From Enterobacteriaceae bacterium 4M9 (GTDB lineage Bacteria; Pseudomonadota; Gammaproteobacteria; Enterobacterales; Enterobacteriaceae), in assembly GCA_010092695.1 (NCBI GenBank), contig JAADJJ010000002.1, positions 1-51,135 of the forward strand: a stretch of DNA of 51,135 nucleotides. Reading direction: 5' to 3'. Made by a program: the position numbers and the translations under genes. Under the pieces are notes generated by a model. It had not been told where the DNA came from. It searched no databases and saw only the letters and a list, made by a program, of their open reading frames with translations. The stretch's first letter is position 1. Every line of letters begins with the position of its first letter. Positions 36,981-44,388 of the stretch are shown in pieces.

Positions 36981-37009
36981 AAGAAAAACCGCCAGCTGCA
37001 ACTGGCGGT
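36981..37009 (-). terminator. Leftward-reading terminator between the two antirepressors
   Basis: ACCGCCAG-CTGCAA-CTGGCGGT is a perfect 8-bp stem. The T-run is only on the minus strand (TTTTTCTTT). No leftward gene lies nearby, so it may end an antisense RNA or simply act as an mRNA hairpin. Confidence 0.55.
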
Positions 37010-37038
37010 CATCAAAGCAATCGCATAAAGGAGAACTT

Positions 37039-37821
37039 ATGCAAACTTCTATTGACAATGTAGCAAAGGCAGGGATCGTTGTCCACAGCAAGCCGTTGTT
37101 GGTCATTGAATGGGCTGGGGTTCGGGTTGTCACAACCGAGACTTTGGCTGAAGGTTATGGCACTGCAACAATACGAATTCAGCAAAATCATATTCGCAAT
37201 GAGTCCCGTTTCATTGATGGGGTTCATTTCTATTGCCTCAAGGGTGATGAGCTAAGGGAGTTTAAAAACAGACTATCTTCAAGCGAGTCTGTTTTTAAAC
37301 ATGTAAGAAGCCTGACTCTCTGGACAGAGAAGGGTGCAGCCCGTATGTCAAAAATCGTTGATACCGATGAGGCGTGGGCATTCTTCGAGCGCCTGGAGGA
37401 TTCATATTTCAGGCCACGTGACAATCTGTCACTACCTCAAACCTATGAGCAAGCATTAGAGAACCTTCTTGCTCAGGTGAAAGAGACGCGGCAGATAGCC
37501 GAGCAACGTGATCGCGCAGTTAAAGAGCGTCTTTGGATTGGTCAGAAACGTGAAGCGACAGCGATGGCAACAGCATCCGTGGCGGTGAGGGAAAAGAACC
37601 GGCTTGCAGAACGTCTTGGAGAGGGTCGCAAGCATGCGGCCATTATTCCAGTCGAGAAAAAGACCGGTGATACCTATCGCTGGCAACCTCTTCGGAAATG
37701 GTGCCGAGAAAATGGCATGACTGCTATTGATGTTGAGGATAAACGGTTTGGGACTGTTAAGGCGTGGCCGCGTGACGCATGGCTTGCTGTGTATGGCGTA
37801 GACCTACGGAAACTGTTCTGA
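37039..37821 (+). CDS. ORF6N-domain antirepressor
   Basis: Starts at MQTSIDNVAKAGIVVHSKPL, with AAGGAG 6 bases upstream; 260 residues. The ORF6N domain spans about 20-115 (VTTETLAEGYGTATIRIQQN, RFIDGVHFYCLKGDELREFK, WTEKGAARMSKIVDTDEAW). A coiled coil follows (about 145-205), then a C-terminal domain (WQPLRKWCRENGMTAIDVED, GTVKAWPRDAWLAVYGVDL) shared by Ant-type proteins. It probably inactivates a repressor, perhaps a different one from the BRO-N protein. Confidence 0.85.
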   Translation: MQTSIDNVAKAGIVVHSKPLLVIEWAGVRVVTTETLAEGYGTATIRIQQNHIRNESRFIDGVHFYCLKGDELREFKNRLSSSESVFKHVRSLTLWTEKGAARMSKIVDTDEAWAFFERLEDSYFRPRDNLSLPQTYEQALENLLAQVKETRQIAEQRDRAVKERLWIGQKREATAMATASVAVREKNRLAERLGEGRKHAAIIPVEKKTGDTYRWQPLRKWCRENGMTAIDVEDKRFGTVKAWPRDAWLAVYGVDLRKLF

Positions 37822-37854
37822 CGACCTACAAAAAAATCGTAGGTAACCATTTCA

Positions 37855-37878
37855 AACCCGCTTAATTGCGGGTTTTTT
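37855..37878 (+). terminator. Intrinsic terminator after the antirepressors
   Basis: AACCCGC-TTAATT-GCGGGTT followed by TTTTC. A smaller ACCTAC/GTAGGT hairpin lies just before it (about 37824-37844). Confidence 0.86.
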
Positions 37879-37907
37879 CATTCCGGCTGATCTACAAGTC
37901 AACCGGT

Positions 37908-37948
37908 GGTAGGATTTGCTGATACTAATCTTTGGGAGGTGGGGCGTG
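37908..37948 (+). promoter_or_regulatory. Shared moron upstream element, copy 1
   Basis: From GGTAGGATTT to the GTG start the element is 41 bases, with matching blocks GGTAGGATTT, TA-ATC and GGG in the same positions as copy 2 at 38527-38567. ATCTACA lies upstream of both. It likely holds a promoter and ribosome binding site of moron type. Confidence 0.55.
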
Positions 37949-38500
37949 AAAAGGAGTTTAACTATTCTTGCTGCTTTATTGATTAGCGGAAGCTTTGCGG
38001 TTGAAGCCAAAAATTGCAGGAAAGGAATCCCATGCGGAAATACCTGCATCGCAGCAAATAAGATATGCAGGTACAATTCATATCCTGATTATTCCACGAC
38101 TAATAAAGCTAAAGCCAAGCAAGCATACGCCAATAGCGCCAACGCTCAGGCTGGTCATCTTTATTCAGGTTCTGCAATGAGCAAGACCGCTACCGGCACG
38201 GCTGGCGGGGAAACTGGCCTGATATGCTTTTACTCAAAGGCTGCCACCATAAATGGCAAAAGTGGGCCGATGATTGGTCGAAGAATCGTTAACGTCTATG
38301 TTAAAGGGCAGTCGTTTCGAGCAGAAAGGCAGGCGGGTGAGTATCTTTACAGCCCATTGCTTACAGAAAGGTCAGGCGGCATGTTGATGAAGAAAGATTT
38401 CTCGCGCACCTTCGCTATGGAAAGCAATCTGTCGAGCTTTGCTATGTCTGATGGCATAGCTAAGACTACTGAGCAGTGGGCGAATTGCAGAAGAAAGTAA
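37946..38500 (+). CDS. Exported Cys-motif moron protein, 184 aa
   Basis: The GTG at 37946 has GGGAGG 8 bases upstream. The product has a Sec signal peptide (MKRSLTILAALLISGSFAVEA, cut near residue 21) and a mature N-terminus with a four-cysteine motif: C-x5-C-x3-C, then another Cys (GIPCGNTCIAANKICR). A Tyr/Ala-rich linker and a globular part (ETGLICFYSKAATINGKSGP, FRAERQAGEYLYSPLL) follow. This cysteine motif occurs in other small exported proteins of phages and enterobacteria. It probably acts in the periplasm or at the surface of the lysogen. Confidence 0.7.
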   Translation: MKRSLTILAALLISGSFAVEAKNCRKGIPCGNTCIAANKICRYNSYPDYSTTNKAKAKQAYANSANAQAGHLYSGSAMSKTATGTAGGETGLICFYSKAATINGKSGPMIGRRIVNVYVKGQSFRAERQAGEYLYSPLLTERSGGMLMKKDFSRTFAMESNLSSFAMSDGIAKTTEQWANCRRK

Positions 38501-38526
38501 CAAGGCTTTCGTTGCTAAATCTACAT

Positions 38527-38567
38527 GGTAGGATTTCTCATGTTTAATCAATGGGGGTATGGATGTG
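38527..38567 (+). promoter_or_regulatory. Shared moron upstream element, copy 2
   Basis: Same length and layout as copy 1: GGTAGGATTT at the start, TTTAATC in the middle, GGGGG before the start codon, and GTG exactly 41 bases from the first base. Confidence 0.55.
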
Positions 38568-39164
38568 AATAAGTTTCTTTTCGTGATGATATCATCCGCA
38601 TTGTTGAGTGGCTGCGTATCTTATCAGCGCTCCTCGGCTTTAAATTCAATTCCTGGGATTGAGTTCCAGCAGAAAAATGGTGCGGAGGTCATAAAATCCT
38701 ATGAAGTGGGGATGGAGGTTGGCAATTTTTCTAAGGACGCCATGAAATCTTGCATTCTTAGAAACGTAACTAACAATCAAGTTCAACTAACAGACGGATC
38801 CAAGAGTTTCACTGGAGCTTACACCGGGAATTACTACAACATACAGACATCCTCAAGCGTTCATGGTGGGTCTGTTATTCAGGCAGAAACTAAAAATGGA
38901 ATCATCTTTTCTGGTACCGGGGAGTATGTATCCTCAGTTATGGGGGTGAAACGGACTGTAAGATTTACCAGCGAGGCAACATCTGCTGGTTCCCGAGCGA
39001 AATTCATATTCTCTAATATACAACAGGTTCAAAACGATAGCGGCGCCATGTCAAACAATGGCTTTTTTGATGTTGGGTCTTGGGATGCCGCAAGTCCAGA
39101 ATCTGTCATAGCAGTGCTAAATGAAAAGGCGAATGCCATCTCATCATGTCTTGTAAAAAAATAG
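38565..39164 (+). CDS. Moron lipoprotein, 199 aa
   Basis: The GTG at 38565 has GGGGG 7 bases upstream and gives the lipoprotein signal MNKFLFVMISSALLSGC with lipobox LSGC. An ATG six bases earlier is too close to the GGGGG. The mature protein (EVIKSYEVGMEVGNFSKDAM, SFTGAYTGNYYNIQTSSSVH, VMGVKRTVRFTSEATSAGSR) is beta-rich and probably outer-membrane attached. Its spacing from the shared upstream element agrees with this start. Function is unknown; a role in surface change of the lysogen is possible. Confidence 0.72.
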   Translation: MNKFLFVMISSALLSGCVSYQRSSALNSIPGIEFQQKNGAEVIKSYEVGMEVGNFSKDAMKSCILRNVTNNQVQLTDGSKSFTGAYTGNYYNIQTSSSVHGGSVIQAETKNGIIFSGTGEYVSSVMGVKRTVRFTSEATSAGSRAKFIFSNIQQVQNDSGAMSNNGFFDVGSWDAASPESVIAVLNEKANAISSCLVKK

Positions 39165-39183
39165 ACTGAAATTAATCTATATT

Positions 39184-39207
39184 AACCTCGCCTTGGCGGG
39201 GTTTTTT
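39184..39207 (+). terminator. Intrinsic terminator before the tape measure gene
   Basis: CCTCGC-CTTG-GCGGGG (one wobble pair) followed by TTTTTT. It closes the accessory island. Confidence 0.75.
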
Positions 39208-39226
39208 ATTGTCTGGAGATAATAAA

Positions 39227-42109
39227 ATGGAAAATGTTGGCGGCATTTATTACGAGATAAAAGCTGAAACTGGTGCGTTACTTAAAGCTGATAAGGAAGT
39301 TGTAAAGTTCACAGAAAAGGTAGAAAGTTCATTTAACAAAGCGGATGGTGCAGTAATTGAATTTACAGAAACCGCAAAGAGAACATCTGCCGCGCTAAAA
39401 ATGCCGGAAGTCAATAAGCTATCAGGGCAGCTTGCACAGCTTACTGGAAAAATAGGCGCAACTTCAGATGCAACCCAAAATGCCGCTGCATCTAATTCGA
39501 AATTCTCGGGCATCCTAAGCACGGTTGCTGGAAAGCTTGGTGCAGGCTATGTATCCAATGTCGGCTCAGCAACATCCTCATTGATATTAAATGCAAAGGC
39601 TGCTCTGGATGCAACATCTGCTCATGTTGAGGTTGCAAAAGCAGCACAGCAAGAGGCTATCTCCTTGCAGAGTGCCGCAGCAGCATTGGCAGCAAAGGCT
39701 ACCGAGGAAAAAACGCTAGCAGAGGCTGCCGCCAAAACCGCAACGACAGAACTCGCAGCCGCCGAGGCTATTTTTGAGAGAAAGACTGCTGATATAGCTT
39801 CGCTGGAAGCTTTGCTTGCTCGACAAAAGGAGTCTTTACGGCAGGCAGAGGCCAACCTTACAGTAACAAATTCAGAGAAGGCAGTAGCCGCTGCTGTAAA
39901 AGCAAGGAACGCAGTTGATGCCACCTCAGCTAAAGTGCAACGCTTGTCAAATCAGGCCGTAAAAGAAGTAATCGCGGCAGAAGATAAGGCAAAAGCAGCA
40001 AAGGAAGCCGTGGTAGTTGCTAATCAAAAGCTGGCTGCATCAGTTGAGCTTGAGGCAGTGGCGCTTTCCACAGTGGCCAAGGCTAATGATGCAGCAGCCA
40101 TAGCCACTGAGCGCTATACACTGGCAGCTAAAGCACAGGCAGTGGCTATTTCTGGCGCTCGTTCTGCCATAAATTTACTCGGTGGACCAAGTGGAATACT
40201 GCTTCTTGCTGCTGCCGGTGTTTATTCTTTGTATCAGGCGATGAGCCAAAAGCAGGACATTGAGCAATTTAAAAAGGAAATTGAAGATGCTGCGAAACGT
40301 GTTGAATATCTTACAGATGTTCAGGCTAAAGCAGCGGCCGCCAAAACGAAAATAACTATCGATGCTGATACTGAAAAGCTCAAGGAGGCCTCATTAAATG
40401 TTGCGGAACTGAAAAATAGATTGTCCTCTGCGATGACATTTAATGCTCCACAGAAAGATATAGATGATCTTTCTAACCAGCTTGGTGTGGCTCAGGGCGA
40501 ATATGACGAGCTTTCAGAGTCTGTGCGTCGTAACACTAATTTATTAGATTCTTTTTCCCAACATGCAGCAAATACAAGTGGTGTAACCACTGAGGCTGCA
40601 AGAGCCAATGAGATTTATGACAACAGCCTAAAAAGCTTAGTCTCATCTAATGAATTGCTGGAAAAGGCGATTAACGGAAGTTTGTCAGCGGCTGAAGAAT
40701 TGGCCGCAACCAGCCAACTCGAACAATCCCTCTCAGAAGCAGGAATATCAGCCGAACAGGCTGCCATCCAGGTTGCAAAACTCCAAGATGAGTTTGAAAG
40801 GAAGCGCAGTCTTACATTTGAGCAAATGCTTAAGCAGACCGAACAAAACGTAAATGCGCTGAAGATTGAAATGCAAGAGGGCGCGGAAGCTGCCGCAGTT
40901 TATCGCGCCCAGCTACAGGCTGCGGAGCTTGGAGTAACGGACAAAGGCGATCTTGAAAAACTAATTGCAGCAACACGTAAACAGGTGCAGCTACAAAAGC
41001 AGTTATCTAGCAGTAAGAAGCAAAATTCTTCAGCAGGGAAAACAAAGAAACAGACTGACTCAGCAACACAGGCCTTATCCCGGCAGAAAGCTGCTCTTGA
41101 CCGCCTCAATACCGGCTATGCTGATGGCTCGCTTGAGCTTGCAAAATATGACGCTGTTTTAGCATTGGGAAATAAAGCAACAACAGAGCAGATAGCTAAA
41201 GCTGAACAACAGGCCGAGGCAATCTGGAAAGCAACACAGGCCGTCAAGAATCTCGCACAGGCTGAACAGGGAAGAAAATATGCACAGCAGGAAGTAGCTG
41301 CTTACAGTGTTATGCAAAACGCCCACACAGGAAACGCTATTGATCCCGTTGCTCAGGTAAATTTACAGGAACAGCAGAAGCTTGCTGCGCTGGCAAAATA
41401 CCAGGCTCTGGACAAAGAAAACACTCAACTTTATGAGGATGCAAAAACCGCTATTCAGCAACAGGCTGCCAATGAGCGCATCAATATTGCCAGAGATGAG
41501 GCTCAACGCCAGGTTGGGTTAATCAATACAATGCTAGATGGTGTGGGTCAGGGGTTTGATGGGCTGGCTACAATCATTGCAAATAGCAAAGGGGAAAATA
41601 ACGCTGCGTATAAAGCGCTATTCGCTGTTAGCAAAGGATTTGCCAGCGCACAGGCTGCACTAAACTTACAACTCGCATTATCTAACGCCTTGGCGTCTGG
41701 TCCATTCCCGTGGAACCTGTCAGCTATGGCACAGGTAGCTTCTGCTGGTGGCTCCCTGATATCCAGCATTGCTAACGTAGGTTATAGCGGTGGCCGTCGC
41801 TACGGTGGTGGAGTATCAGCCGGTAACGCATATCGCATCAATGAAGATGGACGCTCTGAGATATTCCAGACATCCAGCGGGCAGCAGATGTTTATCCCGA
41901 ATAAGTCAGGGAAGGTCGTTTCTGCGGATAATGCTGGTGGTGGAGTTCAGAATGTTTACTTCACCATTAACACTACCGGAGGAATAAGCGATTCTGAATG
42001 GGCTCAAATTGAGGCGAAAGCGGTAAACATCAGTAAGAAAATGGCGCTCTTTCATATTAGCGACCAGGCCAATCGCCCGGGCGGTATGATTCAGCCGAGA
42101 AGAAAATGA
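39227..42109 (+). CDS. Tail tape measure protein
   Basis: Starts at MENVGGIYYEIKAETGALLK (GGAG 8 bases upstream); 960 residues. It is almost all helix: an Ala-rich coiled coil (about 100-310), a membrane-like stretch (AINLLGGPSGILLLAAAGVY), more coiled coil, and a C-terminal hydrophobic region (ALNLQLALSNALASGPFPWN, GGSLISSIANVGYSGGRRYG) typical of lambda-type tape measures. It sets tail length and helps DNA entry. It is separated from the chaperone gene by the 4.5-kb island. Confidence 0.95.
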   Translation: MENVGGIYYEIKAETGALLKADKEVVKFTEKVESSFNKADGAVIEFTETAKRTSAALKMPEVNKLSGQLAQLTGKIGATSDATQNAAASNSKFSGILSTVAGKLGAGYVSNVGSATSSLILNAKAALDATSAHVEVAKAAQQEAISLQSAAAALAAKATEEKTLAEAAAKTATTELAAAEAIFERKTADIASLEALLARQKESLRQAEANLTVTNSEKAVAAAVKARNAVDATSAKVQRLSNQAVKEVIAAEDKAKAAKEAVVVANQKLAASVELEAVALSTVAKANDAAAIATERYTLAAKAQAVAISGARSAINLLGGPSGILLLAAAGVYSLYQAMSQKQDIEQFKKEIEDAAKRVEYLTDVQAKAAAAKTKITIDADTEKLKEASLNVAELKNRLSSAMTFNAPQKDIDDLSNQLGVAQGEYDELSESVRRNTNLLDSFSQHAANTSGVTTEAARANEIYDNSLKSLVSSNELLEKAINGSLSAAEELAATSQLEQSLSEAGISAEQAAIQVAKLQDEFERKRSLTFEQMLKQTEQNVNALKIEMQEGAEAAAVYRAQLQAAELGVTDKGDLEKLIAATRKQVQLQKQLSSSKKQNSSAGKTKKQTDSATQALSRQKAALDRLNTGYADGSLELAKYDAVLALGNKATTEQIAKAEQQAEAIWKATQAVKNLAQAEQGRKYAQQEVAAYSVMQNAHTGNAIDPVAQVNLQEQQKLAALAKYQALDKENTQLYEDAKTAIQQQAANERINIARDEAQRQVGLINTMLDGVGQGFDGLATIIANSKGENNAAYKALFAVSKGFASAQAALNLQLALSNALASGPFPWNLSAMAQVASAGGSLISSIANVGYSGGRRYGGGVSAGNAYRINEDGRSEIFQTSSGQQMFIPNKSGKVVSADNAGGGVQNVYFTINTTGGISDSEWAQIEAKAVNISKKMALFHISDQANRPGGMIQPRRK

Positions 42110-42134
42110 TTAAGGATTATTAATGGAATGGAAA

Positions 42135-42160
42135 TAAAAACCCGGCACAGTGGCCGGGTT
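42135..42160 (-). terminator. Terminator after the antisense 81-aa gene
   Basis: Read leftward, AACCCGG-N8-CCGGGTT followed by TTTTATTTC. Read rightward it lacks a T-run. Confidence 0.72.
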
Positions 42161-42167
42161 GAGTAAC

Positions 42168-42413
42168 TTAAAACCTGTAAGCCATCTGATAGGCTTCAAA
42201 AGCGTCCTTGTGGCGAACATAGCCAGCCTGACTCTCAGGTAAATCAGCTAACACGGAGTCATCATATGATGCCGGGATGCCCGCTGCTTTGTTAAGCATT
42301 GCGAGTTCGAAAGCACATCCCGGACACTTATGACGCCCTGCTTGCCCCTGATTATCAGGCAAAACGATAAACATAGGGTTGTATCGGTGGTTCTTTTTGC
42401 AAATGTTCTTCAT
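42168..42413 (-). CDS. Antisense small protein, 81 aa
   Basis: Runs against the tail operon. The product (MKNICKKNHRYNPMFIVLPD, HKCPGCAFELAMLNKAAGIP, GYVRHKDAFEAYQMAYRF) has CPGC and an N-terminal CKKNH that could bind zinc. It has its own terminator and probably its own promoter, with a TATAAG about 20 bases upstream, so it may be expressed in the lysogen. Not recognised. Confidence 0.6.
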   Translation of the reverse strand: MKNICKKNHRYNPMFIVLPDNQGQAGRHKCPGCAFELAMLNKAAGIPASYDDSVLADLPESQAGYVRHKDAFEAYQMAYRF

Positions 42414-42439
42414 TCTTTGCCTTATAAAGAATCGGCAAG

Positions 42440-42503
42440 GAATGCTTTACACGGGATCCGTGTTGGGTTAGTCTTCTAAGCCGAGATCTCGATAAAAGCA
42501 TTC
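42440..42503. repeat. Nested inverted repeats
   Basis: GAATGCTTT (42440-42448) is inverted at 42495-42503. Between them lie ACACGG-GAT-CCGTGT (42449-42463), TTAG-TCTT-CTAA and the perfect palindrome CGAGATCTCG (42482-42491). The layout could fold as a multi-branch RNA or be a set of protein sites upstream of the antisense gene. It does not have the conserved bases of a tRNA. Confidence 0.6.
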
Positions 42504-42522
42504 TAACCGATGTTTTTACTCT

Positions 42523-42550
42523 GGCCCTGGTAGCTACAACTACCGGGGCC
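42523..42550 (+). terminator. Strong hairpin in the tape measure-M gap
   Basis: GGCCC plus GGTAG pair with CTACC plus GGGCC (one mismatch), followed by GTCCTTTA. The T-run is short. Confidence 0.5.
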
Positions 42551-42670
42551 GTCCTTTATGTACGGCTCACTAAGTAACCGTACAACTCGCAATCCTATCT
42601 ATTCTTTAGAAAAACTTCAATGAAAAGATCGGCTTATGGCTGTTGTTTTTTACAGCTGTATATCCGAACA

Positions 42671-42700
42671 CCCGTCAGGCCCGCCTGCCACGGGGTTTTT
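42671..42700 (+). terminator. Intrinsic terminator upstream of gene M (1)
   Basis: CCCGT plus CAGGC pair with GCCTG plus ACGGG, followed by GTTTTT. The remaining sequence from 42551 to 42670 holds a GTACGG/CCGTAC inverted repeat (42560-42583) and nothing else I can name. Confidence 0.72.
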
Positions 42701-42713
42701 GCATGCATAAATC

Positions 42714-42734
42714 ACCCGCTCCGGCGGGTTTTTT
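42714..42734 (+). terminator. Intrinsic terminator upstream of gene M (2)
   Basis: ACCCGC-TCCG-GCGGGT followed by TTTTTG, ending 15 bases before the start of gene M. Confidence 0.85.
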
Positions 42735-42748
42735 GTTGGGAGTTATCC

Positions 42749-43096
42749 ATGCCAGAAACATTCACATGGACACCGCAGCGCGGCTATTCAGTCGAGCGAA
42801 CGCCGAATGTTGCAGTAGTAAAGTTTGGTGACGGCTACGAACAGCGTCAGGTGAGGGGTATCAATCCGTTGATGGACAAATACTCGCTTACCTTCCGCGG
42901 CGTGAGCGGTGCCTGCCGGAGCAATGCAGCTAAAGACGCAGAGGAATTCTTACGAGCGCGTAACGCAGTAGAGGCGTTTTACTGGACGCCATCAGACACA
43001 GGAGTACAACGATTATTCGTCTGCCGCTCCTGGAATATGACAAAGACGGGGCCGCTTTACGAACTGACGGCCACATTTGAACAAGTACCACGATGA
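42749..43096 (+). CDS. M: Minor tail protein M
   Basis: Starts at MPETFTWTPQRGYSVERTPN, with GGGAG 7 bases upstream; 115 residues. The features VAVVKFGDGYEQRQVRGINP and FYWTPSDTGVQRLFVCRSWN with the end TATFEQV match lambda gpM. It works in tail tip assembly and lies directly before L, K, I and J apart from a two-gene insert. Confidence 0.9.
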   Translation: MPETFTWTPQRGYSVERTPNVAVVKFGDGYEQRQVRGINPLMDKYSLTFRGVSGACRSNAAKDAEEFLRARNAVEAFYWTPSDTGVQRLFVCRSWNMTKTGPLYELTATFEQVPR

Positions 43097-43106
43097 GGAT
43101 TTGAAA

Positions 43107-43304
43107 ATGACTATTGAAGAAAGAATTAAAGTGCTGGAAGAAGCAGTTAACAAGCTTACCAATGCATCAGATATGCGGATTTATACAGAAAATGTGGCGA
43201 TGAATATCGAATCAATAATTGCAAACGCGGCCCGGAGTAGGGCCGCTATAGATGAAATAGACTCCGCTATTGCTGGTTCTGAATCATTCGCAGGGCTTCG
43301 TTGA
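43107..43304 (+). CDS. Small coiled-coil protein, 65 aa
   Basis: Starts at MTIEERIKVLEEAVNKLTNA, with GAGGA 8 bases upstream. The protein is a short helix pair (MNIESIIANAARSRAAIDEI). Its 3' end overlaps the antisense gene by 38 bases. It lies between M and L, where lambda has nothing. Not recognised. Confidence 0.6.
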   Translation: MTIEERIKVLEEAVNKLTNASDMRIYTENVAMNIESIIANAARSRAAIDEIDSAIAGSESFAGLR

Positions 43305-43515
43305 GCGCATTATCTAAAGACTGAGACTTACCTTCTAGCATAGGCTTCATGCCATTAATATTTGCCTCAATGGCCTCATAAACGTTTTTATTCGCTGACA
43401 TTTCGTTAAGGCATTTTATTACAGAGCCTAATAGTATTCTGCTAAACATGACTTCTGTTTCTAACTCATTTTTCAGATTGTTAACCATTTGTTCTAATTC
43501 AGAAAGTGAACTCAT
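43267..43515 (-). CDS. Antisense coiled-coil protein, 82 aa
   Basis: Starts at MSSLSELEQMVNNLKNELET, with AAGGA 9 bases upstream. The whole protein is helical (FSRILLGSVIKCLNEMSANK, VYEAIEANINGMKPMLEGKS). It runs against the tail operon and overlaps the tail of the 65-residue gene, which is also a coiled coil. The two could interact or form a regulated pair; this is a guess. Confidence 0.58.
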   Translation of the reverse strand: MSSLSELEQMVNNLKNELETEVMFSRILLGSVIKCLNEMSANKNVYEAIEANINGMKPMLEGKSQSLDNALNEALRMIQNQQ

Positions 43516-43529
43516 TATTTTTATTCCTT

Positions 43530-43586
43530 GAAATGAGGTAATCAGCCATCCCTCATTTCTGTATGCATCCATGCCATCACATGGAT
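43530..43586. promoter_or_regulatory. Inverted repeats upstream of the antisense gene
   Basis: GAAATGAGG (43530-43538) is inverted at 43551-43559, and ATCCATG-CCATCA-CATGGAT lies at 43567-43586. Both sit in the promoter/leader of the leftward 82-residue gene and may be operators. Confidence 0.4.
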
Positions 43587-43646
43587 GGGCTGAGGTAACA
43601 CCATAAGCATTGCAACTAGTGTTTAACATCCTGACAAAAGATCAGT

Positions 43647-43670
43647 AGCCGCCATCGTGCGGCTTTTTTT
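43647..43670 (+). terminator. Intrinsic terminator before gene L
   Basis: AGCCGC-CATCGT-GCGGCT followed by TTTTTT, 14 bases before the start of L. Confidence 0.85.
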
Positions 43671-43683
43671 ATTGGAGTTTTCA

Positions 43684-44388
43684 GTGAGAGACATACCACC
43701 CAGCCTGATTATCGACAGCGTTGACGCTGGTGTAGGGGCGTTCATTGACCTGTTTGAGGCAGACCTTCAGCCATTCGGCGGCGACATTATCAGATTCCAT
43801 TCCGGCACCAACGGCTATTACGGTGACGTAATCTGGAAGGGCATCAAATACCAGGCGTATCCGATTGTCATTGAAGGATTCGAATCGAAGAACGAAGGGA
43901 CTTATGCCAGACCATCGATGGCGGTAGCAAACGTAACCGGCCTGCTAACTGGCATAAACAATGATTTTGACGACATGCTCGGCGTTGTTATCACGCGGCG
44001 TCAGGTACCTGTTAAATATCTTGATGCTGTCAATTTCCCCAACGGTAATCCTGACGCTGACCCAACACAGGAGGCGGTGTCACGCTATGTTGTTGAGGAG
44101 ATGACTGAGGAGACGATGGAGCAGGTCACGTACACACTGGCAACGCCCATAGACTGTGATAATGCCATCGTACCGGCACGGACAATCCTCGCTGACGTGT
44201 GCCAGTGGGAATACCGCGGTATTGGATGTGGCTACGATGGCCCCCCCGTTGCAGATGAGCGTGATAACCCGACAACCGACCAGAACAGAGATAAATGTTC
44301 ACACCGTCGCAGTGGCTGCCGGTTCCGTTATCCACGACCTGAACCAATGCCAATCAGCAGTTTTCCCGGCTCTCAGAAGGTTTCCTGA
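43684..44388 (+). CDS. L: Minor tail protein L (iron-sulfur type)
   Basis: The GTG start has GGAG 6 bases upstream; 234 residues. The C-terminal domain contains C173, C182, C205 and C212 in the pattern CQWEYRGIGC and KCSHRRSGC. These are the positions of the four cysteines that hold the [4Fe-4S] cluster in lambda gpL. It is part of the tail tip. A further C158 is present. It overlaps gene K by one base. Confidence 0.94.
   Translation: MRDIPPSLIIDSVDAGVGAFIDLFEADLQPFGGDIIRFHSGTNGYYGDVIWKGIKYQAYPIVIEGFESKNEGTYARPSMAVANVTGLLTGINNDFDDMLGVVITRRQVPVKYLDAVNFPNGNPDADPTQEAVSRYVVEEMTEETMEQVTYTLATPIDCDNAIVPARTILADVCQWEYRGIGCGYDGPPVADERDNPTTDQNRDKCSHRRSGCRFRYPRPEPMPISSFPGSQKVS

Noticed and set aside
42440..42520. 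Possible tRNA cloverleaf
   Set aside because: The arms and a CTTCTAA loop recall a tRNA, but the T-loop consensus and a proper acceptor end are missing and the anticodon stem has mismatches.
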